Shown: one piece after another, positions 30,853 to 40,224 of the stretch
Numbering within the stretch: the stretch's first letter is position 1
Layout: each line of letters starts with the position of its first letter
Assembly (NCBI GenBank): GCA_033557465.1
Contig: CM066033.1
Span: 1,301,189,022-1,301,253,021 of the forward strand
Source: Ichthyophis bannanicus
Taxonomy: Eukaryota > Chordata > Amphibia > Gymnophiona > Ichthyophiidae
DNA length: 64,000 nucleotides
Direction: 5' to 3'
Notes under the pieces: model-generated
What the model was told of the DNA's origin: nothing
The model's database searches: none
The model's input: only the letters and a program-made list of their open reading frames with translations
Made by a program: the position numbers and the translations under genes

Positions 30853-32712
30853 ATGGAGAAGCCCGCCTCCGGATTTAAAAAGTGCACAAAATGTGGCGGT
30901 ACTATTTCTGTCACCGACACCCATGATTGGTGTCTAAAATGTTTGGGTCCTGACCATTCCATCACAGATTGTATGTCCTGTACCATGATTTCTAAAAGAG
31001 GTTGGCAGAACCGAGCAGCCAAGCTCAGTACCCTGTTTCCCTCTGATGCAGCTTCGGTGACATCGACGTCTTCCAGGGCTGCTTCTTCCTCCCATGGATC
31101 TCAGGTAACCAAGCATAAATCTGGCCAGTCCTCGAAGGGCAAATCTCCCTCTAAGCATCGAGATGCTTCCGGGCTTGTCCTCGAGGACTCCGTACCGGCA
31201 AAATTACCCCGGCGGGAAGTTCCGGCTTCCAAAGCATTGTCTATGGGGTCACAGGTTGACATCGATGGCTCGGCCTCGACCGATCACCTGTTGCCGTGTT
31301 CTGGGGTACCGGTGGCTCCCACTGGAACCGACATCCAGACTTTGGTGGCGTCGATGGATCAGAAGATCCTGACCATGCAGCGCACCCTGACGGCATTCAT
31401 GCAGGCTGCGACGCCTCCGGTACCGCAACAATCCCCGTTGCCGGTACTGGCTCCGGCACCGGCATCATTCCCGGTGCCAGTACCGATTGCATCAACATTG
31501 GCTTCGGTGTCGACTGCAACAGTACCCTGTCCTATGATGCCCATTGGTACCGAACCGGTACCGGTTACTCCCGATGTCGATCCCACTCGGTACGCATATC
31601 GGGCTTTACAGGAGCATCCAGACAGGCGATACTTCGATTCCTCCGATGACTCTGAGGAGTCTGAAGGATCTGTCGAGGCATCGATACTTCTTCCTCAGGA
31701 GTCTTCTCCTAAATGAAGAATGTCTCCTCCAGAAGACTTGTCTTTTCAAGACTTCATTAGGGAAGTGGCTAGGGGCCTCTCCATCACAGTGGCCCCTGAG
31801 TCAGAGCCTAGAGCCAAGCAGCTGGATATTTTACAATATCCTAAAGCTCCTAAAGAGGCAGCTACTTTACCTATTCATGAGATTTTGTATGATCTCATGT
31901 TGAGCATGTGGGAGACACCTCTTACCACCTCTCCTCATTCTCGCAGGTTAGACACCATGTATCGTGTCCCTCCTTGTCCTGGCTTTCATAAGACTCAGGT
32001 TCCTCACCACTCTATTGTGGTAGAGTCTGCCATGAGAAAGATAAAGAGTGCAAAAAGACACTCATCTAATCCTCCAGGACATGAATGCAGGACCCTAGAT
32101 GCTTTTGGCCGTAGGGTTTTTCAAGCTTCTATGCTAGCTGCCAGAATCAACTCCTATAGTCTCTATATAGGGATGTTTCTAAAATAAGTCACAGATCATC
32201 TGCAGACTTTAACCCCTTTTATTTCAGAAGATAAAAGGCAGGAGTTTCTCACTTGGCTCAAACATGCCCAGGATGTTTCCAAATTTTCCAACCGTGCAGC
32301 CTTTGACTCTTTTGAGTGTATAAGCAGAGCCTCGGCTATTGCCATAGGTGCACGCAGAATTGCTTGGCTACGAGCTTCTGATTTGGAACTCTGGGTCCAA
32401 GATGAATTAGGAAATCTTCCTTGTACAGGTGAAAACCTTTTTGGCAAGGATTGGCAAGCAAAGGCCACTCAGATGGATGCTGAGAACTCCGCTTTGGATC
32501 GACTTTCAAAGTCCACCTCTGCTCCTGCTAAGAAAAGATTGTTCAAAAAGACATCTTTTTCTAAAAAGGGAAGGTATTATCCTGCTTATGGTCAGCAGGC
32601 ATCTTCTGTAGGTCGTTTTGCTGCAAAACGTCAGCAACCGCCTAAGCAGGCCAAGTCAAAGGCTGCTAGGCCTTCCACGGCCCAGCAGCCTCAGCCTCCT
32701 CAGGGCCTTTGA
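30853..32712 (+). pseudogene. DIRS copy 2 gag-like ORF1 with two premature stops
   Basis: ATG at 30853 (MEKPASGFKKC) opens a zinc-binding N-terminus: C-x2-C near residues 11-14, then HDWCLKCLGPDH and C-x2-C. The frame meets tga at 31714 and taa at 32185; copy 1 reads through both places (SSSPQRRMSPPED; MFLKEVTG). The remaining piece to 32712 ends in the same Lys/Gln-rich tail and PPQGL end. It shows where the family's gag normally starts. Confidence 0.85.
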
Positions 32713-34626
32713 CTTGCAACTAGAGAACTTAGCCTTTCTAGCTCTGGAAGAACCAGAGCCCCTCACCATTCCAGGAAGGATGGCTTACTTTGCTGCCAGA
32801 TGGGAACAAATCACAGCAGAGCAATGGACCCTCTCCATCATAAGGGAAGGGTACAAGCTTCATTTCTTAAGCCTTCCTCCTCGCACCATGGTGAAACAGT
32901 TCAATTCTCCAACATCTCACCTCAACCTTCTGGGTCAGGAGATTGCCACCCTTCTTGTCCAAGGGGCAATAGAAGAAGTACCTCTTCTTCAACAGGGCTC
33001 AGGGTTCTACTCCCCTTATTTTCTTATCCCAAAGAAAACAGAGGGCTACAGACCCATATTAGATCTCAGAGAATTGAATAAGTTTCTATTCAAAGAGAAA
33101 TTCAAGATGATTTCTCTCGGTGCTCTGCTTCCATACCTTCAGAGTCAGGACTGGCTTTGTTCTCTAGATCTCAAGGATGCGTACACCCATGTCCTCATCC
33201 ATCCAACACACAGAAGGTTCCTTCGGTTCCTTTTTCAAGGAAAGCACTACCAATACAGGGTGCTTCCTTTCGGTCTGGCCTCTGTACCAAGGGTGTTCAC
33301 GAAATGCATGGCAGTAGTAGCTGCATTTCTATGCACTCTAGGAATATTCGTTTTCCCATACCTGGACAACTGGCTCATTCGAGCTCCATCCCAGTCAGAG
33401 GCCCAGAATTGTCTAATCTGCACAATGCGTGTTCTTCAGTATTTGGGACTGGTAATAAACATCCCAAAATCAAATCTCACCCCTACTCAGTCTCTGGAGT
33501 TTATAGGGGCCTTGCTGGATACCACAACTGCAAGGGCCTATCTTCCTCAGGCCCGTTGCCTACGCTTGGTGCAGTTAGCCTCCCAGATACAGTTAAAGTC
33601 CCATTTAACTGCTCAAGAGATGTTACAACTCTTAGGCCACATGGCATCCATGGTGCACGTGGTTCCATATGCTCGCCTTCACATGAGGGCAGCTCAATGG
33701 ACTTTGTCCACTCAATGGACTCAGGCATCAGGTTGCCTGTCAGACAACATAGCAAACTCCAGTCGCCTTTTTTGGTCTCTCCAGTGGTGGAAGTCCTCTC
33801 CAAATCTGTTGCTGGGGTCCCCTTTTCAGCAATCACTACCCCAAGCAACTCTTACAACAGATGCTTCTCCAATGGGTTGGGGAGCTCATCTGCAGGATCT
33901 CTCCACCCAGGGCATCTGGTCTCCACAGGAGACTTCTCTACATATCAATCTCTTGGAACTCAGAGCAATATTCTTAGCTCTCAGAGTGTTCCATTCCCTG
34001 CTCAGCTACAGGACAGTCCTCATCCATACGGACAACCAAGTAGCCATGTTCTATGTAAACAAGCAGGGCGGGACTGGCTCTCTGTCACTTTGCAATGAAG
34101 CTTTGCGACTGTGGGCCTTCGCCAGAGAGCATCATATTCATCTTCTGGCAGTATATCTTCCAGGCGTTCAAAACTCTTGGGCAGACAGACTCAGTCGAGT
34201 TCTGCTTCCACACGAGTGGTCCCTCCACATGGACCAGGTAGCCAGGATTTTTCGAATTTGGGGAACCCCGGACATAGACCTCTTTGCAAGTCCATGGAAT
34301 GCCAAACTTCCCCGGTTCTGTTCCAGAATTCATGTCAGGGAGTTCAGGCCAAGGATGCCTTCCTCCTTCACTGGGGTCAAGACTTCCTTTATGCCTTTCC
34401 CCTAATTCCCAAAACACTATTCAAGCTTCAGAGAGATCGAGGGATCATGATCCATATAGCACCACATTGGCCACGCCAAGTGTGGTATCCTCTACTTCTG
34501 CATCTCTCTCAAGCTCCTTCCCTGGACTTGGGCTCTGCACCAGACCTTCTATCCCAGGAGGAGGGAACGTTGTGGAACCCAAACCCCCAGTCTCTTCATC
34601 TCAGGGCTTGGTTGCTGAAGGCCTAG
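32618..34626 (+). pseudogene. DIRS copy 2 reverse transcriptase-RNase H, broken
   Basis: RT motifs FLIPKK, PILDLRELNKFLF, LDLKDAYTHV are present, but the catalytic YLDD is YLDN (FPYLDNWLIRA, near 33358-33390). RNase H keeps LTTDASPMGWG, LLELRAIFLAL and HTDNQVAMFYVN. A frameshift near 34330 moves the C-terminal part (KDAFLLHWGQDFLYAF, IAPHWPRQVWYP) into another frame ending at 34626. The 5' end overlaps the gag end by about 95 bp, which shows the family's frame relation. Confidence 0.88.
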
Positions 34627-35664
34627 ACCTTCAAGGTTTTCATCTCTCTCAGCAAGTCAGAGATATTATTCATGCCTCTAGAAAGCCTTCTACTAGACGT
34701 TCCTATGCTTTCAAATTGAAAAGATTTACCATTTGGTGTTCAGAGAAGGGTCTTAACCCTCTTGCAATACCTTTGAATTTTTTACTAGAGTATCTCCTGC
34801 ATTTATCCCATGCAGGTCTTAAAACGAATTCAGTAAGAGTCCATTTGAGTGCTATTGCAGCGTCCCTCAAGCCTCTCAATGGACAGCCTATTTCCTCTCA
34901 TCTGCTTATAGCGAGATTCATGAGAGGCCTTCTTCTAACTAAACCTCCCATTAGACCACCTCCAGTGGCATGGGACTTAAACCTGGTTCTTGGCCAGCTT
35001 ATGAAGCCACCCTTTGAACCTTTAGCCACCACCTCCTTGAAATTTCTTTCTTGGAAAGTTATCTTTCTCATTGCAGTCACCTCAGCACGCCGCATCAGTG
35101 AATTGCAAGCTTTGGTGGCTAATCCACCTTATACAAGGTTCCATCATGATAAGGTAGTCCTCATGACCAATCCACACTTTATGCCCAAAGTGGTCTCGCC
35201 TTTTCATCTAAACCAAGAGGTATATTTACCTGTCTTTTTTCCAGGACCTCATGCATCAAGTGCAGAGAGGAATCTTCATACCTTGGATTGTAAGAGAGCT
35301 CTCGCTTTTTACTTACAAAGAACACAGCAACATAGAAAGTCTTCTCAACTCTTTGTTGCTTTTTGATCCTTCTAATTTAGGACTTCCAGTTTTCTAAGAG
35401 AACACTGTCCAACTGGATTGCTCAGTGTATTTCTTTCGCCTACCAGAGTAGGAACCTTTCTCTGGAGGGCCATGTCACAGCTCACAATGTGAGAGCCATG
35501 GCAGCCTCAATGGCTCATCTAAACTCTGTGTCCATCGACCAAATCTGTCGAGCGGCCACCTGGGCCTCGGTTCATACCTTCACAACCCATTACTGTTTGG
35601 ACAAGGATTCCCGCCGGGATGCCTCGTTTGGTCAGGCTGTTCTCAAACACCTGTTCCATTCCTA
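34284..35664 (+). pseudogene. DIRS copy 2 tyrosine recombinase, frameshifted
   Basis: Reads RKPSTRRSYAFKLKRFTIWC and TSARRISELQAL, then shifts frame near 35355 where copy 2 has an extra t in a t run ('ttgctttttgatcc' against 'ttgcttttgatcc'). The C-terminal His-x2-Arg and Tyr parts lie in the other frame up to about 35664. Confidence 0.88.
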
Positions 35665-35781
35665 ATCAACTCCTACCCACCTACCCTGGTTGGATGCCAG
35701 AGATCCATGGGGGGAGGTAGAGTCCTTGTCAAGGACACACAACCTGGGGTCTTCCCCTGGCATCTGCAGCTAGGGAGTCCC

Positions 35782-35880
35782 CATATGTGAGGACTCATTC
35801 CTGCTTGTTCCTGGAGATAGCACAGTTACTTACCTGTAACAGGTGATCTCTGGGAACAGCAGGAATAAGTCATCACAACC
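35782..35880. repeat. DIRS copy 2 internal complementary region
   Basis: 'tgcttgttcctggagatagc' joined to 'acctgtaacaggtgatctct', complementary to the two outer ends of the element. Confidence 0.86.
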
Positions 35881-35965
35881 CACCCACCTCCCCTAGGAGT
35901 TGTATCTCTCTATCTATCTTTCCTTTCCTCTCTCTCTCTTTGTCTCAGCTTTAGAACTCGAACTG

Positions 35966-36148
35966 GAGAGAGGCGGTTGGGAAAGGCGGGAAGGCAGCGC
36001 ACAGGCGCTGTGGGATGCTCCCAAAAGCTTTCTTACTGGATGCTGGGGAGCGTTCCCGCGCAGGCTCCGTCGGTACCGACGATACCCATATGTGAAGACT
36101 TATTCCTGCTGTTCCCAGAGATCACCTGTTACAGGTAAGTAACTGTGC
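35966..36148 (-). repeat. DIRS copy 2 right inverted terminal repeat
   Basis: Inverted copy of 30479-30640 with an extra outer 20-25 bp. Confidence 0.86.
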
Positions 36149-36532
36149 TTTCCAGGGATGCTTTCACCTCCTCCACGTCCAGGGCTGCATAATGGTTCCT
36201 CAATTCAAGGCTGGAGAAGTTGGATTGGTGATTCTGCAGGCCCTGGTGACTTGTATCCAACCTTTGTCATTCTGTCGGCACCCATCTTCTCCTCTGCTGT
36301 AGAACTTGGTTGCTGCAGGAAGCATCTCATCAATGTACTTCTCACTGTCTTGAATGCTCCTCTGCCTCGCCACCTCCTCTCTGAGTTCCTCCATTTGTTT
36401 CCTCAGAGCTTCAGCATGCAGGCACCCTGCACATGGAACCGGTCCTTCAAATGGCATTGGGACCTCTGTCTAGACAGAGGCAGAAGCTGTAAAGGGGGCC
36501 ATAGCTTTAGCGATATGATTCTTCCCAGCCAT
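36149..36532 (-). pseudogene. CR1 ORF1 N-terminal part (right of DIRS copy 2)
   Basis: On the - strand an ATG at 36530-36532 starts MAGKNHIAKAM, soon followed by a stop; the next open piece reads CAGCLHAEALRKQMEELREE, a heptad-like coiled coil with a CxxC start, then 'YIDEMLPAA'. From recall this is the CR1 ORF1 N-terminus. Together with 30206-30478 it makes one ORF1 split by DIRS copy 2. Confidence 0.75.
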
Positions 36533-36766
36533 TGTTCTGTTCGTGGAGCTTAGGTATCTGTTAAAGCAAAAGAGAGAGATCTACCAAAGTACCAGCCGGT
36601 TTTCCAGCTGTCCTTTCAGAGAAAAAGCAGTTGAATCTCTTTAATTACATTCAAAATGTGCTGTTCCAAGTCCCTGTGTTTTGTTAAATGGGGAGGTGCC
36701 CTACAAAGCAAGGCTGTTCACTAGGGTGGGTAGGAGTTGGAGGGTGGCGGGGGGTAGGCAGGGAAC

Positions 36767-37319
36767 TAACACCTAATTAGGTGTCAGCAGTTCCCAAGAG
36801 CTGAGAAGGTTACCAAGGCAGAGTTTCAAACCTACCCCATTAAAGAAAATATTTCTACTAAAGCACCAAAAAGAATGTAACTTTGTTTTAAAAATATACC
36901 AAAACCCTTTTAAGAGTTCCCAGTCAGAGAGCTAGCAATTAAAAAAAATAAACCCTCAAATTCGTACCGTGGTTTGAACTGTATAGCCCCTGTTAGGAAT
37001 GCCTCAACAGGGCAGGGCTCTGAAGCCTTTTATGCAGGCCTCAACTGCTCTCAGTTCATTCACAGGCTAATCAGGCCCACTAACTCCTTATTAGGTGTCA
37101 GCAGTTCCCAAGAGCTGAGAACCTTACCAAGACAGAGTTTCAAACCTACCCCACTAAAGAAAATATTTCTACTAAAGCACCAAAAAGAATGTAACTTTGT
37201 TTTAAAAATATACCAAAACCCTTTTAAGATCTCCCAGTCAGAGAGCTAGCAATTTAAAAACAAATAAACCCTCAAATTCTTACCGTTGTTTGAACTGTAT
37301 AGCCCCTGTTAGGAATGCT
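36767..37319 (-). repeat. Tandem 314-bp units upstream of CR1 ORF1
   Basis: 'gtgtcagcagttcccaagag' recurs at 36781 and 37095, and a 210-bp stretch up to 'ccctgttaggaatgc' is almost identical in both units. The second unit stops near 37319. Read on the - strand they lie directly 5' of CR1 ORF1, so they may be repeated promoter modules of that element's 5' untranslated region. Confidence 0.8.
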
Positions 37320-37427
37320 GTCCATTGTGCGGGAATGTTGTTGGCACAGGTTCCGTGCTTCAGGGGGCCCTGCACCAACATGCTGCACAAGGTGTTTGGC
37401 TCCTGAGTCCCAATCGTTTGCAGGGTT

Positions 37428-37703
37428 GGCTTCAGAGGGAGCTGGGGAGGGCCAAGGCCCCCAACCCCCCCCTGTACAGCTGCTGGACTGAAGAGTAGGG
37501 TTTTCCTTCACTCAGTTTGGCGGCTGAGTTCTCATGGAGCCGCTGGCGTACCAGAGGTTAAAGGGCATTAACTGTTTCCCGGCACTCAGCAGGCTCCAAA
37601 AGAACACAGCTGCCAGACTCAGTGAAGGAAAACCCCACTCTTCAGTCCAGTGGCTGTACAGAAGTGAGCCAGGGCCTCAGCCTTCCCTAGCTCCCTCGGA
37701 AGC
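37428..37703. repeat. Imperfect palindrome with about 97-bp arms
   Basis: The left arm 37428-37526 ('ggcttcagagggagctgggg', 'ggactgaagagtagggtttt') is mirrored at 37607-37703 ('aaaaccccactcttcagtcc', 'ctagctccctcggaagc'). The loop is about 80 bp. No coding content. Confidence 0.8.
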
Positions 37704-37734
37704 TGGTCAGACAGGTGCGGGGCTCTTTGGGAGG

Positions 37735-38870
37735 GCTAAGACTGGACATGGGCTGATGGGCGAGCTAGAAATGGACTGATGGGGGGCTAGGATAGGACTG
37801 GAAATGGCTGCCGGGGAGGGCTAGGACGTGAAATGACTGATGGGGGGCTAGGACTTGAAATGGGCTGATAGGGGGGGCTTGGACTGGAAATAAGCTAATG
37901 GGAGGCTAGGATTTGAAATGGGCTGATGGGGGGCTTGGAATGGAAATGAGCTGATGGGGGCTAGGACTAGAAATGGGCAGGTGGGGGATTAGGAATGGAA
38001 ATGGTCTGATGCAGGGGCTAGGACTTGAAATGGGCTGATGGTGGAGCTAGAATAGGACTGCAAATGGGCTGATGGGGGGTTAGATTGGAAATGGGCTGAT
38101 GAGGGGACTTGGACTGGAAATGGGTTGACTGGGGGGTTAGGAATGGAAATGAGCTGATGAGGGGGCTAGAACTGGAAATGGGCAGGTGGGGGATTGGATA
38201 GGACTGAAAATGGGCTGATGGAGGGCTAGGATAGGACTTGAAAGGGCTGATGGGGGGCTAGAACTGGAAATGGGCTGATTGGGGGGCTAGGATAAGACTG
38301 GAAATGACTAATGGGGGGCTAGGACTAGAAAGGGACTGATGGGGGGCTAGGATGGGACTTGAAAGGGCTGATGGGGGGCTAGGACCTGAAATGGGTTGAT
38401 GGGGGGGGGGATTGGACTGGAAATTGGCTTATGCAGTGCGAGGATAGGACTGAAAAGGGCTGATGGGGGCTAAGACTGGAAATGGGATGATGCGGGGGGC
38501 TTGACCTGGAAATGGGCTGATGCAGGGGCTAGGACTTGAAATGGGCTGATGATGGGTCTAGGATAGGTCTGGAAATGGGCTGATGGGGGGCTAGGGCTGG
38601 AAATGGGTGGAGGCTAGGATAGAACTGGAAAGGGCTGATGGGGGGAGCTAAGACTGGAAATGGGCTGATGTGGGGGCTAGGACTTGAAATAGGCTGATGG
38701 GGGGACTAGGATAGGACTGTAAATGGGCTGATGGAGGGGCTAGGATAGGACTAGAAATGGGCTGATGGGGGGGCTAGGATAGAACTGGAATTGGCTGATG
38801 GGAGGCTAGGATTGGAAATAGGCTGATGGGAGGCTGGAACTGGAAATGGACTGATGCGGGGGGGGATGGG
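37735..38870 (+). repeat. G-rich minisatellite
   Basis: About 30 or more variable units built on 'gggctgatggggggctagga' plus 'ctggaaat', with unit lengths from about 27 to 46 bp. Runs of 3-9 G recur every few dozen bases on the + strand, so many G-quadruplex patterns are possible. Not a gene. Confidence 0.9.
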
Positions 38871-38984
38871 AGAATAGGACTAGAAGGAAGCGGATGCTAG
38901 GTGCAGCTGGAAGAAGGGAACTGGGGGATGACCAGAAGGTGATAGGGCTGGGGGAGTGAGGATGGAGAGGGGAAAAGCCGGGAG

Positions 38985-39190
38985 CCACTGCCGGGTCCCT
39001 CCACCCCCCTGGCACTCCTGCCCAATTGGGGCAGTGGGAGCCAGCACCGACCGCCTTAAAAGCGGCGTCCCTGCAGGGCGCGCCCACGCCTGGCGGGCCC
39101 GCACCTGAGGGCCTTGCCAGAGGGCCCTTTGGCGTGGCCCTTAGGCGAGGACCCTTTTGTGGGCTACACAAGCGGTACCGTCACCCCAGG
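38985..39190 (+). promoter_or_regulatory. GC- and CpG-rich block before the L2 element
   Basis: A short island ('aaaagcggcgtccctgcagg', 'gcgcgcccacgcctggcggg') contrasts with the AT-rich surroundings. It lies just upstream of the L2 48-bp repeats and may be the L2 5' promoter. No experimental support. Confidence 0.4.
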
Positions 39191-39404
39191 AGACGTAGAC
39201 ATCACGGATCGCCCAGCCAGTTCAAACTCACTACCGGCAACAAACTGCAACTAAACCACACTGGCCGAGCTCCGCACGAGAAGTCAAGACTGCCAGCACA
39301 ACCCGTAACCGAGAAACACCTGTCATAGGTAACGCTCACTACAAAGTGACCCACTGATTTCTACCCAATATATTGATATAGTGTTAACCAAGTGCCTGGA
39401 CCAA

Positions 39405-39644
39405 ACCACCACCTGATATTTTGTGATACATTGTAACCGTCTGCATTTACTAGGCCACCGGCTGATATCTTGATACTTTGTGAGCTGTCTGCATATATTA
39501 GGCCACTGTCTGACATATTGCTACATTGCAAGCTGTCTACATTTACTAGGCCACTGTCTGATACCTTGGTACTCTGTAAACTGTCTTCTTATACTAGGCC
39601 TCTGTCTAATATATTGACACAGCCGACCAACCCTGAAATGGAGC
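39405..39644 (+). repeat. 48-bp tandem repeats in L2 5' region
   Basis: 'ggccac(c/t)g(g/t)ctgata' recurs at 39453, 39501, 39549 and 39597, and in a diverged form near 39405, spaced exactly 48 bp. As 48 is 16 codons, the repeats stay in frame and would read as a 16-residue repeat (RPLSD motif) in the frame 39470-39910. Confidence 0.8.
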
Positions 39645-39910
39645 TCTGTAACATTTTGCTAATTATATTATGCATGGGTTTATTCACCCCAGCGTACACA
39701 TGTAACCCAAACTTGCTCACATCTGCAGTCCAATCTACATTTACTACCCCCTTGCACTACCTTCACCGGCACAACACGCTCCATTCCACCACACCTTCAA
39801 CATACCAGCACCGCAACCAGATCGAGGTCCTGTCCTTGTCAGCCAAGCAAAGAAACGGAACTATCGTAAATCCAAACCTCAAAGAACGCATAACAACAAG
39901 CCCATGGTGA
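39638..39910 (+). pseudogene. L2 ORF2 N-terminal leader
   Basis: ATG at 39638 starts MELCNILLIILCMGLFTPAY, a hydrophobic, signal-peptide-like stretch, and runs in frame to a stop at 39908, just as the endonuclease frame (39904) opens in another phase. I infer a one- or two-base change near 39904. A hydrophobic leader on a LINE endonuclease is unusual, so the ATG choice is uncertain. Confidence 0.5.
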
Positions 39911-40224
39911 GACCAAGCAAGCAACGTCAGTCAGTCAAGCCTGCACAAGATGCACACACCATCATCCTGATCAACGCCAGATCAATAAGGAACAAGACGC
40001 ACATCATCCACAACCTCATCACAGACCAGCAGCCTGACATCCTCTGTATCACGGAAACCTGGCTCTCTGATGCGGATTCTGCAATAACAACCCAAATCAG
40101 CAAACCCGGATACAAAATTTACAACTGCTCATGCACCAACAAAAGGGGAGGAGGAGTCCTGATAGTTGCCAAATCCACGCTACAACTGACAACTACCTCA
40201 CAGAACTCAACTATGGACATCGAC
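39904..40224 (+). pseudogene. L2 endonuclease, N-terminal half
   Basis: Reads IILINARSIRNKTHIIHNLI, then DILCITETWLSDADS (catalytic Glu in ETWL) and NKRGGGVLIVAKS. This is the start of the apurinic endonuclease domain that nicks target DNA. It stops at the solo LTR at 40225. Confidence 0.88.

Larger units (their letters stand above)
30479..36148 (+). mobile_element. DIRS-type retrotransposon (copy 2), inactivated
   Basis: Same family and same order as copy 1 at 14771-20436: terminal repeat, gag, RT-RNase H, tyrosine recombinase, internal complementary region (about 35782-35880) and right repeat (35966-36148, outer end 'caggtaagtaactgtgc'). It is inserted in the ORF1 of a - strand CR1 with no target duplication, as expected for tyrosine-recombinase integration. 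Two stops in gag, a frameshift in RT-RNase H, a frameshift in the recombinase and a changed RT catalytic site make it non-autonomous. Confidence 0.92.

Noticed and set aside
36530..36532. Functional CR1 ORF1 start
   Set aside because: The ATG is followed by a stop within about 20 codons and the ORF is split by DIRS copy 2.
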